A stretch of DNA of 5,867 nucleotides from an uncultured Oscillospiraceae bacterium (GCA_934408835.1 CAKRVU010000087.1:1-5867); one strand, 5' to 3'. Counted from the first letter of the stretch, positions 1 through 5,867 are shown. Notes: generated by a model from the letters alone, not told the origin. A program made the numbers and translations.

Positions 1-2381
1 ACGCTAAGACTCATGCGAAAAACGATTGTAAATACTGTTAAAGTGGTAAAACCAATTAAAATTCCGCGTGTTAGGATGGTAAAAACAAGACCTCCTGAAA
101 AAATGCTGTCGTTGGCGCTTCGAGGTGGCTTCTTCATGGTATCCTCTTCCGCAGGGTCCAATCCCAGGGCAATAGCCGGAAGACCGTCGGTCACTAAGTT
201 TACCATTAATATCTGCATAGGCAAAAGGGGTACCGGCATTCCCATTAGCATCCCCAAAAACATTGTAACGACTTCTCCAATGTTGCAAGATAGGAGATAT
301 CGAATAAACTTGCGGATATTTCCGTAAATCACGCGGCCTTCTTCAATTGCCGCGACCATGGTTGCGAAATTGTCATCCAATAAAATGACGTCCGCCGCCT
401 GTTTTGTAACGTCGCTTCCGGTAATTCCCATAGATACTCCGATATCCGCTTCCTTAATCGCCGGCGCGTCATTTACGCCGTCTCCTGTCATGGCAACGAT
501 TTCCCCACGACGTTTCAATGCGCGAACAATTCTCAGCTTATGGCTGGGGGAGACCCTGGCAAATACCGTTGCTTGATGGATCACCTTTTCCAGAGCGGAA
601 TCGCTCATAGCGTCCAGCTCGGCTCCTGTAAAACAAAGGTTTCCCTTTCGGTAAATACCGACCTGTTCTCCAATGGCGCAGGCGGTCAATTGGTGATCTC
701 CGGTGATCATCACTGTCCGAACTCCGGCACGGCGACAGACCTGCACTGCCCTTCGCGCTTCTTTGCGTGGCGGATCAATCATCCCACATAATCCTAAAAA
801 TACTAGATGGCTGTCTCCTTGACCGCCTTCGCGATAGGCAAAAGCGAGCACCCTCATGCCACTGCTTGCAAGCTGTTTGTTTTTTTCATCAAAATACCCA
901 TTCATTTCCGAAAAGGGGCGATTACCTTGTTCTGTCATGCAGCGGTCGCACTGTTTGGAAATTACGTCGTAGGCTCCTTTGAAAAAATAATATTCCCTTC
1001 CACCTGGCGTTCGTGCGGAGACAGACATGTATTTTACTGCACTGTCGAAAGGAGTTTCATCATAAACTTGATATTCACTCTGTAAGCTTTGGCGGGTAAC
1101 TCCACCTTTGGCTGCCATTACCAGCAGGGCAATTTCAGTCGGTTCTCCTATTGTACGATAAAGTCCCGACGCAGTGCTTCGTGTACGGTCGCGGCGCACC
1201 TCCTGATTGGGTACTGATATTTTGGCGTTATTACACAACACTGCGGTTTCCAGTAAACGACAAAGGGTAGTTTCATACTTTGCATGAATATGATTACCGT
1301 CCCGCAAAAATCCGCCGGCTTGCTGATATCCGTTTCCCTCAACACGATAATTTGCATTTGCCGTTACTACCTCGCGGACTGTCATCTTATTTTCGGTCAG
1401 TGTTCCTGTTTTATCAGTGCAAATAATGCTGGCGCAGCCCAATGTTTCCACAGCATGTAATCGGCGCACTAGGGCGTGCCGGCGCACCATTCGTTTTACG
1501 GCAAGGGCTAATGCGATTGTCACAATTGCAGGCAATCCTTCCGGTACTGCCGCCACAGCCAACGATACCCCGGTAATGAGCATTTGTAAGAGCGGGTATC
1601 CGCGGAAAAGTCCCACTGCAATCACGATCGCAGAAATAAACAGGCATGCTGCTACAATATATTTTCCAAGTTCGTCCAGACGTTTTTGGAGTGGCGTCGG
1701 TTCCTCCTGGATTTCTCCCAGCATCCCAGCAATACGACCCATTTGCGTATTCATTCCGGTGGCAACAATGGTAGCGCGCCCATGTCCTTTGACAATAGAT
1801 GTTCCCATATAAAGCAAATGAGGTTGATTTAAATCATTGGAGGTTCCCTTGCTTGGATCGGGCGCTTTGACGGCCGGAACTGATTCGCCGGTTAAAATAG
1901 ATTCTTCCGCTTCCAGATGGGAGGCGCTGCACAGAACGGCATCTGCGGGCACTCGATCTCCTGCCTGCACCTCGATTAAGTCGCCCGTTACCAGTTCTAC
2001 GGCTGGTATTTCACGCAAAGTGCCGTCCCGAAATACCTTTGACGTTGGCGCTGCCATATTTTTGAGTGTTTCTAGCGTCTTTTCGGTTCGATACTCCTGT
2101 ATAAATCCCAAAATAGCGTTGAGTAAAAGAATTACAGCAATCGAAAGCGCTTCGGCAAACTCACCCATAAACACGGAAATCCCGGTGGAAACCAATAGAA
2201 TCAGAACTAAAAAATCTTTGAACTGACCGGCAAAAATTTTGGCGGCGCTTACTTGTTTTTCGGATTTTAACCGATTCTCTCCGTCTTGTTTTAACCGTTT
2301 CTGCGCTTCTTTGTTGGATAGTCCTTTCGGACATACCAATTCCTCTTTTGGTTTGAAGGAAGGGCGTTCCTTTTCTGTCAT
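1..2381 (-). CDS. Ca2+-transporting P-type ATPase (type IIA, SERCA/YloB-like), 3' end outside window
   Basis: This is an ATP-driven cation pump of the plasma membrane, most likely exporting Ca2+. From the ATG at 2381 the frame is open for 793 codons to the window edge. Motifs in order: N-terminal cation-ATPase domain (about 18-70); TM1-2 (about 55-95); actuator TGES at 164-167; TM4 PEGLP at 280-284; phosphorylation loop CTDKTGTLT with acceptor D323; GEPTE at 412-416; KGA at 468-470; DPPR at 536-539; TGDH at 560-563; TGDGVND at 632-638. TM5 carries N700 and E703, and TM6 carries N728, T731 and D732. With E281 these match the Ca2+ ligands of SERCA sites I and II, apart from the TM8 acidic residue, which would lie outside. 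The window ends in or just after TM7; relatives are about 880-900 aa, so roughly 90-110 residues are missing. The ATG has AGAGG eight bases upstream. An in-frame GTG at 2462, with GGAGG eight bases upstream, would add 27 residues. Family certain; Ca2+ over Mn2+ is inferred. Confidence 0.96.
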   Translation of the reverse strand, partial: MTEKERPSFKPKEELVCPKGLSNKEAQKRLKQDGENRLKSEKQVSAAKIFAGQFKDFLVLILLVSTGISVFMGEFAEALSIAVILLLNAILGFIQEYRTEKTLETLKNMAAPTSKVFRDGTLREIPAVELVTGDLIEVQAGDRVPADAVLCSASHLEAEESILTGESVPAVKAPDPSKGTSNDLNQPHLLYMGTSIVKGHGRATIVATGMNTQMGRIAGMLGEIQEEPTPLQKRLDELGKYIVAACLFISAIVIAVGLFRGYPLLQMLITGVSLAVAAVPEGLPAIVTIALALAVKRMVRRHALVRRLHAVETLGCASIICTDKTGTLTENKMTVREVVTANANYRVEGNGYQQAGGFLRDGNHIHAKYETTLCRLLETAVLCNNAKISVPNQEVRRDRTRSTASGLYRTIGEPTEIALLVMAAKGGVTRQSLQSEYQVYDETPFDSAVKYMSVSARTPGGREYYFFKGAYDVISKQCDRCMTEQGNRPFSEMNGYFDEKNKQLASSGMRVLAFAYREGGQGDSHLVFLGLCGMIDPPRKEARRAVQVCRRAGVRTVMITGDHQLTACAIGEQVGIYRKGNLCFTGAELDAMSDSALEKVIHQATVFARVSPSHKLRIVRALKRRGEIVAMTGDGVNDAPAIKEADIGVSMGITGSDVTKQAADVILLDDNFATMVAAIEEGRVIYGNIRKFIRYLLSCNIGEVVTMFLGMLMGMPVPLLPMQILMVNLVTDGLPAIALGLDPAEEDTMKKPPRSANDSIFSGGLVFTILTRGILIGFTTLTVFTIVFRMSLS

Positions 2382-2469
2382 ATTTCTTTCCTCTGTTTTT
2401 GAACTAGAAGCCAGTTTTGGCTGATCCTGCTCAAAAATCCGAAATATTACCGGTTTTTTCACTTTTCAT

Positions 2470-2525
2470 TCCTCCGCTTCTTTTTCATGACAGAATCTCT
2501 CATTGTCATGGATATGAGCGGAGGA
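2470..2525 (-). promoter_or_regulatory. Nested hairpin in the ATPase leader covering an SD sequence
   Basis: Two nested perfect inverted repeats are visible. The outer arms are TCCTCCGCT and AGCGGAGGA (2470-2478 and 2517-2525, 9 bp). The inner arms are CATGACA and TGTCATG (2486-2492 and 2504-2510, 7 bp, 11-nt loop). In the minus-strand transcript the 3' outer arm contains the GGAGG (2475 to 2471) that would serve the GTG start at 2462, and the 5' arm is a complementary anti-SD sequence. Folding would hide that ribosome site, which suggests translational control. The inner dyad could instead be a protein operator on DNA. I do not recognise a known riboswitch class. The dyads are directly visible; the function is inferred. 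Confidence 0.45.
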
Positions 2526-2575
2526 TAGCGGTTATTCCGATAGCGGCGTCTTTTTAAAAACAGAAGTGTTTGGAT

Positions 2576-2602
2576 ATTGTATCAAGTTTTCTTTGAAATC
2601 AA
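2576..2602 (-). promoter_or_regulatory. Possible promoter for the Ca2+-ATPase gene
   Basis: On the minus strand, TTGATT (2602 to 2597) is followed after 15 bases by TACAAT (2581 to 2576). The -10 matches the vegetative consensus at five of six positions, but the spacer is short. The same place read as GATACAAT resembles the -10 of sporulation sigma-E promoters (CATACA-T), though no convincing sigma-E -35 precedes it. Transcription from here would include the nested hairpin in the leader. This is a weak assignment. Confidence 0.25.
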
Positions 2603-2751
2603 GACGCAACCCTGTTTTATCTGATGACTTTGGGGTTTGGAACGTTTTTTGAATGAATCGTTTTAAATGGAATGGTTTCTTGCATATAGTATACTGTCTG
2701 TTAGCCTTTTGCAGCAACGGATAAGAGACGCGAGAGTATAAGGAGATCTTT

Positions 2752-5196
2752 ATGGAATTAAATCTGACCGGGTTGACCGCCGAAGAAGCCAAGCAGATGC
2801 AAAATACATATGGAAAAAATGAAATCAACGCGTCGGCTTCCGGGCGTTTACCGCATAGGATACTGTTGTTTTTCGAAGTGCCTGTAATTTTTCTGTTGCT
2901 TTTGGCAGTGTTTTTATGGTTTCTTTTGGGGGATCCGATGAACGCAGTCATCTTGTTAGCGCTCACCGTTTTGGTAGCTGTCATTGTTGGAAGAGAAGAC
3001 AGACGAATGAAAGACGGCGCACCTTTTTTAGATTTTGAAGCTGATAGTGTTTCTGTCCTGCGCGATGGGGAGCAAACGACCGTTTCTGTCACGGAGCTTC
3101 TGCCTGGCGATATTGTGTTTCTTAAAACAGGGGAATCTGTTCCGGCAGACGGTGTGATTTTAAAAGCCGATTGTTTTTATGTAGATGAATCTTCTTTTGT
3201 ATCTGGGAAAAAGCGTGTTCAAAAAACAGTATTTCCAGATCGTACAAAAAGAAAAATGGATTTGGAAACAGATCACTGTTACGCCGGTACAATGGTGATA
3301 GAGGGAAATGCTACCCTGCAAATTTGTAAAATCGGATTGCAGACAAAACTTGGGAAAGCCGTCTCCAAACAGTCGGCGAAGAAACTGATTCGTTTAGCTG
3401 TTTCACAACCCATCATTCAAATCATTTGTTTGATTAGCGCTATCGGAATCCTGCTTTTTGGCGCAGTGTTTAGCGTTTACTGCCAAGGGTTTCCTGAAAT
3501 CCGATGGGAGTTCTGCCTTTTGGCTGCTATTACCGTTGCCATCGCAGTAATTCCGTGGTGGATTCCGCTGGCATTCCATCTTTTCTCTCCCATACGCACA
3601 CCGAAGAATATGGTGTCAGATTCCGGTTCACAGACTGTGCCTCATGAGAGTTCTTCCTCTGTACCGGTTCTCTGCGTGGATATCGATCGGCTGCCGACTG
3701 AACAATTTATTCGCATACAGCAATTGATCGTCAACAATGAAAAAGAGCTGTTTCAGATTGCACGTTATACCTGCGCGAAACCCTCAATTCATCCGATTGA
3801 AGACGCTATCGCGACTTATCCTGTTCGTATTTCCGATTGCTCTGCTATACTTTTGAAGAAATACGAAAAGCCGCAGTTAACAGGATATCTTTATGCCATT
3901 CGTAATCGGAAACTGTTGGTGCTTCGGGGGGAACCGACCGCTGTTTTAAATGCTTGTCAAATGGAGCAAAGTCGTTGCCGTCAGCTGCTGTTAGAAGCGG
4001 GCAAAATGCAAAAACAGGGACAGACTGTGATCGCGTTTGCCAAATCTGTAATACCGTATGATGCTCCCAATCCTGATTCCATTGATGATGTTAGTTTTCA
4101 TTTTTGCGGTGTCATCGGACTGACTCATCCACTCTTGCAAACGCTACAGGAATCGTTTTGCCAAGGGGAACGTATTTTCTTCCTTTCAGAACAAAATCGG
4201 GAGTCTGCTGCAAAACTGCGGAGGGCTATTGGATTTCCGCTTCCGGGACATCGTCCGATTTCAGGGAGTCGGTTACAGCAGATATCGGATGCCGAGTTAG
4301 ATAGAATCCTGCGCGTTTCCTGTGCGTTTGACCAGCTTCGAACACAGGACAAGAAACGCATTTTGCAACTATTGGCTAACAGAGGCGAACAGGTTACAAC
4401 AATGGAAAATAAGTCAGGGAAGCTGGAAATCGTCGCAATGGACAAGGATCAGACTCCATCGAATGGTAAAAAAGAAGCAATTTCCGTAAATCCCATTTCC
4501 CATTTTTATTTGTCAAGACGTCTTCAGGAAGTGTACAAAGAGTATCAAAGACGAATTCCGTATTTGCTAAGCATGCAGATTCCTATTATAATCGGGGCGT
4601 TGCTGCCGTGTATTTTGAAAATTTCTCCGGAAGACGCCTACTTTTTTCCAACTCAAATTTTACTATTGCAATTTCTTGTACTTTTCGCTATCTCGGTGTT
4701 GTCTGTCCCAGTTCCAACAAAATTTGTTCGATTTTTTTCCGAATCCAAATTTGACGTGCACCATTTTCGGAATATTTTTACGGGAATTTTAACAGGTGGA
4801 ATTCTATCGGTTTCCTCTTCTGTTTGTTATCTTACAGGGCTACATTATGGTACTTTTGTAGAAAATTCCAGAAGCATGGGAATGTTTCTTCTAATCTTCT
4901 CCAACTTTCTTTTATTACAACTGACTCGTTATCCCATCTTAGATGTTAAGCGAACTTTTCGTAACATATTGATTGATAAACCGCTTCTTAAATTTCAGAT
5001 TTTTACTTTGACTGTATTGATTGTACTTTTTTTGACGCCTTGTGGAATTCTTTTTTCTTTTGCTTCTCTTTCCGGTATACAAATATTTCTTTGTTTATTA
5101 TTGTCTTTCATATCGGTTTTTTGGTTTGCGTTGCAGCAAAATAACTTATTCAAACGTAAAAATTGCAATAGATCAATGAAATCAATTCAAAGATAA
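2752..5196 (+). CDS. Catalytically degenerate P-type ATPase paralogue (pseudo-ATPase), 814 aa
   Basis: This is a full-length relative of the neighbouring Ca2+ pump, with ten predicted TMs (about 36-59, 63-80, 220-243, 253-278, 602-622, 632-654, 673-695, 709-727, 746-769, 772-797). The N-terminal cation-ATPase domain (LTAEEAKQMQNTYGKNEIN) and the actuator core LLPGDIVFLKTGESVPADG are clear. The chemistry is gone. The actuator TGES becomes VSGK (150-153), PEGLP becomes PWWIP (268-272), and DKTGTLT becomes DIDRLPT with D310 possibly retained. KGA becomes RGE (392-394), DPPR becomes THPL, TGDH becomes SEQN (479-482), and TGDGVND becomes MENKSGK (551-557). The TM5 ligands become Q609 and I612; the TM6 N, T and D become Q640, V643 and L644. 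Spacing between motifs matches the intact pump except for an N-domain about 65-70 residues shorter. A Ser-rich linker (about 290-304) precedes D310. The start is supported by AAGGAG six bases upstream. ATP-driven transport is very unlikely; a regulatory or partner role is inferred. A slowly decaying pseudogene remains possible, but there is no internal stop. Confidence 0.85.
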   Translation: MELNLTGLTAEEAKQMQNTYGKNEINASASGRLPHRILLFFEVPVIFLLLLAVFLWFLLGDPMNAVILLALTVLVAVIVGREDRRMKDGAPFLDFEADSVSVLRDGEQTTVSVTELLPGDIVFLKTGESVPADGVILKADCFYVDESSFVSGKKRVQKTVFPDRTKRKMDLETDHCYAGTMVIEGNATLQICKIGLQTKLGKAVSKQSAKKLIRLAVSQPIIQIICLISAIGILLFGAVFSVYCQGFPEIRWEFCLLAAITVAIAVIPWWIPLAFHLFSPIRTPKNMVSDSGSQTVPHESSSSVPVLCVDIDRLPTEQFIRIQQLIVNNEKELFQIARYTCAKPSIHPIEDAIATYPVRISDCSAILLKKYEKPQLTGYLYAIRNRKLLVLRGEPTAVLNACQMEQSRCRQLLLEAGKMQKQGQTVIAFAKSVIPYDAPNPDSIDDVSFHFCGVIGLTHPLLQTLQESFCQGERIFFLSEQNRESAAKLRRAIGFPLPGHRPISGSRLQQISDAELDRILRVSCAFDQLRTQDKKRILQLLANRGEQVTTMENKSGKLEIVAMDKDQTPSNGKKEAISVNPISHFYLSRRLQEVYKEYQRRIPYLLSMQIPIIIGALLPCILKISPEDAYFFPTQILLLQFLVLFAISVLSVPVPTKFVRFFSESKFDVHHFRNIFTGILTGGILSVSSSVCYLTGLHYGTFVENSRSMGMFLLIFSNFLLLQLTRYPILDVKRTFRNILIDKPLLKFQIFTLTVLIVLFLTPCGILFSFASLSGIQIFLCLLLSFISVFWFALQQNNLFKRKNCNRSMKSIQR

Positions 5197-5248
5197 GTTT
5201 GTTTGATATACTGCATCGTTTAATTGTTTTCATTTATGGATTAACATT

Positions 5249-5302
5249 CAGCGGATTAAAAAGGTGTGAGCGTAATTACAGCGGACTAAGGCGGTGGGAT
5301 TG
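5249..5302. repeat. Degenerate 30-bp tandem direct repeat
   Basis: CAGCGGATTAA at 5249 and CAGCGGACTAA at 5279 start two units 30 bp apart. Each continues into a GGTG block at the same offset, giving about 17 identities in the first 24 positions. The repeat lies in the convergent gap after the pseudo-ATPase. No function is apparent, and two imperfect copies could arise by chance or be the remains of older sequence. Confidence 0.35.
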
Positions 5303-5329
5303 CTCCATATCGACGTTTAGATGACAATC

Positions 5330-5360
5330 AAAAACGCAGAATGTTAAAAAACACTCTGCG
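5330..5360 (-). terminator. Rho-independent terminator of the spoVM unit
   Basis: The arms 5335-5345 and 5350-5360 form an 11-bp stem with a 4-nt loop. At 5341/5354 the plus strand has an A-C mismatch, whereas the minus-strand RNA has a G-U wobble, so the stem is continuous only in the spoVM direction. The stem is followed on the minus strand by TTTTTGATT. It begins about 10 bases after the spoVM stop codon. It may also stop plus-strand transcripts from the ATPase side, less efficiently. Confidence 0.85.
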
Positions 5361-5369
5361 CTTTTGGCG

Positions 5370-5453
5370 TTAGGTATTCTCTTTTTTAATTTTAAAGAAG
5401 AAACGCAGGAAGGGAGTAAGGAGTTTGGGGCTCTTAACAACGACAATTTTCAT
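5370..5453 (-). CDS. spoVM: Stage V sporulation protein SpoVM
   Basis: This encodes a 27-aa amphipathic peptide beginning MKIVVVKSPK. In Bacillus subtilis the 26-aa SpoVM inserts into the outer forespore membrane, recognises its convex curvature and anchors the SpoIVA coat basement layer. The match rests on length, the MK start, K7, the key P9 followed by K10, the hydrophobic stretch, R17 and the basic C-terminus (KIKK). The start is set by GGAGG (5465 to 5461), seven bases before the ATG; longer readings upstream in the same frame lack an SD and overlap the preceding gene. It follows the small membrane-protein gene by 14 bp and ends at a terminator, so the two are probably cotranscribed. One oddity is P14 in the helix, where B. 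subtilis has Gly, followed by a Phe-rich FLRFFF segment. Confidence 0.88.
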   Translation of the reverse strand: MKIVVVKSPKLLTPFLRFFFKIKKENT

Positions 5454-5467
5454 AAGAAAACCTCCAT

Positions 5468-5620
5468 TTAATTGCAAAACAGCAATAATAATCCAAGAAC
5501 GATTAGAACTACGGCTGCAAGAATGGCAAGCACCTTCATGGGAATGAGGGTTATAATCAATAAGCAGCAACCACAGCCGATTGCTATGATACAAGGCTTC
5601 CGGGAATTCCGTCGTTTCAT
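5468..5620 (-). CDS. Small Cys-containing membrane protein of unknown function (50 aa)
   Basis: This encodes a 50-aa protein that I cannot assign to a named family. It has a basic N-terminus (MKRRNSRK), then C10, a GCGCC cluster (C16, C18, C19), a hydrophobic run to about residue 28, a short break at PMK (27-29), and a second hydrophobic segment at 30-48 ending in FCN. It is probably one hairpin of two short TMs or a single long TM segment, with the positive N-terminus in the cytoplasm. AGGAG (5633 to 5629) lies eight bases before the ATG, which strongly supports translation. It sits 14 bp upstream of spoVM with no terminator between, so a two-gene operon and a sporulation-time role are likely by context only. 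It is not the SpoVM family itself. Confidence 0.75.
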   Translation of the reverse strand: MKRRNSRKPCIIAIGCGCCLLIITLIPMKVLAILAAVVLIVLGLLLLFCN

Positions 5621-5653
5621 CCTTATCGCTCCTGTTTTTCTATTTACAGTTTT

Positions 5654-5682
5654 ATTATACGTCGCAGATCACCAAGGGGTGC
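5654..5682 (-). promoter_or_regulatory. Probable promoter of the small-membrane-protein/spoVM unit
   Basis: A perfect TATAAT (5659 to 5654) lies about 33 bases upstream of the ATG on the minus strand, but no vegetative -35 is found at 16-19 bp. Read one step longer, CGTATAATA resembles mother-cell sporulation -10 elements (sigma-E CATACA-T; sigma-K CATA---TA), with CAC 17 bases upstream fitting the short sigma-K -35. The sigma factor is undecided. B. subtilis spoVM is expressed from a sigma-E promoter, so mother-cell control would fit. Confidence 0.4.
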
Positions 5683-5731
5683 ATATCCACCTATTATTTT
5701 GAATAGAGATAAACTGTAAAGAGGTGAGAAT

Positions 5732-5867
5732 ATGGAGGAAGAATATTATCAGGATGAACAGATGACCGAGGCTATCCAGAATAATGAGACGGAGAGGTTT
5801 AGAGAAGAGGACTTCCAAGAGCCTACGACAACCGGGAAACCGGCGGAAAACATCTTATCTCGTGTGT
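5732..5867 (+). CDS. Acidic N-terminus of an unidentified protein, 3' end outside window
   Basis: Forty-five codons are visible, opening MEEEYYQDEQMTEAIQNNET. The start is supported by GAGGTG at 5721-5726, close upstream of the ATG. The visible part is hydrophilic and strongly acidic (many Glu and Asp), with no signal peptide or membrane segment, and reads like a disordered N-terminal tail before a domain that lies outside the window. It is divergent from the spoVM unit, so its promoter must lie in the 111-bp region at 5621-5731. There GCATATC (5681-5687) resembles a sigma-E -35, but the matching -10 is poor. Function unknown. Confidence 0.65.
   Translation, partial: MEEEYYQDEQMTEAIQNNETERFREEDFQEPTTTGKPAENILSRV

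Larger units (their letters stand above)
2382..2751. other. Divergent intergenic region between the two ATPase genes
   Basis: This 370-bp region separates the head-to-head ATPase genes. It holds the nested hairpin (2470-2525), a possible minus-strand promoter near 2576-2602, and near the plus gene the palindrome AGTATACT (2688-2695). That palindrome provides TATACT on both strands and could act as a -10 in either direction, but no good -35 accompanies it. The plus gene has AAGGAG at 2740-2745, six bases before its ATG. A minus-strand frame covering 2532-3092 is only the antisense of the plus gene and has no family resemblance. Confidence 0.6.
5197..5369. other. Convergent intergenic gap
   Basis: This 173-bp gap lies between the ends of the pseudo-ATPase (plus) and spoVM (minus). 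It holds the degenerate repeat and the terminator hairpin. I see no ORF with an SD sequence and no RNA gene. The plus gene has no separate terminator of its own: the only hairpin is the one next to spoVM, which could act weakly in the plus direction (TTTT at 5362-5365). Confidence 0.6.

Noticed and set aside
1..1812. Plus-strand frames across the first 1.8 kb.
   Set aside because: They are antisense to the Ca2+-ATPase, whose minus-strand frame carries every family motif.
2382..2751. A yybP-ykoY (Mn2+) riboswitch, which can precede P-type ATPases of this kind.
   Set aside because: I could not find its conserved paired loop sequences on the minus strand. Only the nested SD hairpin is visible.
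2532..3092. A 186-codon minus-strand frame across the intergenic region and the start of the degenerate ATPase.
   Set aside because: It is antisense to a well-supported gene, is low-complexity (Lys, Ser and Thr rich), shows no family motif, and ends before the Ca2+-ATPase.
3127..3138. A TGES sequence in the degenerate ATPase (residues 126-129), suggesting an intact actuator.
   Set aside because: It sits in LKTGESVPADG, which corresponds to the upstream GDxVPAD segment (AGDRVPAD in the intact pump). The true catalytic TGES position, after VDESSF, reads VSGK.
3661..3720. Loss of DKTGTLT explained by a local frameshift or sequencing error.
   Set aside because: The plus-strand +1 frame around this point shows no DKTGT, the flanking alignment stays in one frame, and many unlinked motifs are lost independently.
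5370..5594. A 74-codon version of spoVM with an upstream start.
   Set aside because: The extra N-terminus has no SD, overlaps the small membrane-protein gene out of frame, and does not resemble SpoVM. The internal ATG at 5453 has GGAGG at ideal spacing.
5472..5702. A 76-codon plus-strand frame opposite the small membrane protein.
   Set aside because: No SD precedes it, its composition looks like antisense sequence, and it covers the minus-strand promoter and SD sites.

Overview
The window looks like the chromosome of a spore-forming member of the Firmicutes, most likely class Clostridia. The evidence is a recognisable spoVM gene, strong Gram-positive Shine-Dalgarno (SD) sequences (GGAGG, AGGAG, AAGGAG) and a moderate to low GC content. 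The genus cannot be named from this sequence.

Layout. (1) Positions 1-2381, minus strand: a P-type Ca2+-transporting ATPase of the SERCA/YloB type. All catalytic and ion-binding motifs that fall in the window are intact. The gene runs off the left edge within or just after TM7. (2) Positions 2382-2751: a divergent intergenic region. The ATPase side contains a nested inverted repeat whose outer arm covers an SD sequence. (3) Positions 2752-5196, plus strand: an 814-codon uninterrupted ORF. It follows the same P-type ATPase plan (10 predicted TMs and A, P and N domains), but nearly every catalytic and ion-coordinating residue is replaced. It is best read as a pseudo-P-type ATPase. (4) Positions 5197-5369: a convergent gap with a degenerate short tandem repeat and a rho-independent terminator serving the minus strand. 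(5) Positions 5370-5620, minus strand: a two-gene unit. It encodes a 50-aa Cys-containing small membrane protein, then, 14 bp later, the 27-aa sporulation protein SpoVM. (6) Positions 5732-5867, plus strand: the first 45 codons of an acidic protein of unknown function, divergent from the spoVM unit.

How the parts relate. The main point of interest is the head-to-head pair of an intact calcium pump and a full-length paralogue whose chemistry has been removed while its reading frame and membrane topology remain. Motif spacing between the two is nearly identical, except for about 65-70 residues missing from the nucleotide-binding domain. That pattern suits a retained non-catalytic role (regulator, partner or sensor) better than recent decay, though only comparative genomics can settle this. 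The neighbouring spoVM unit raises the possibility of a link to sporulation, but the genes are on different transcripts and the link is inference only.
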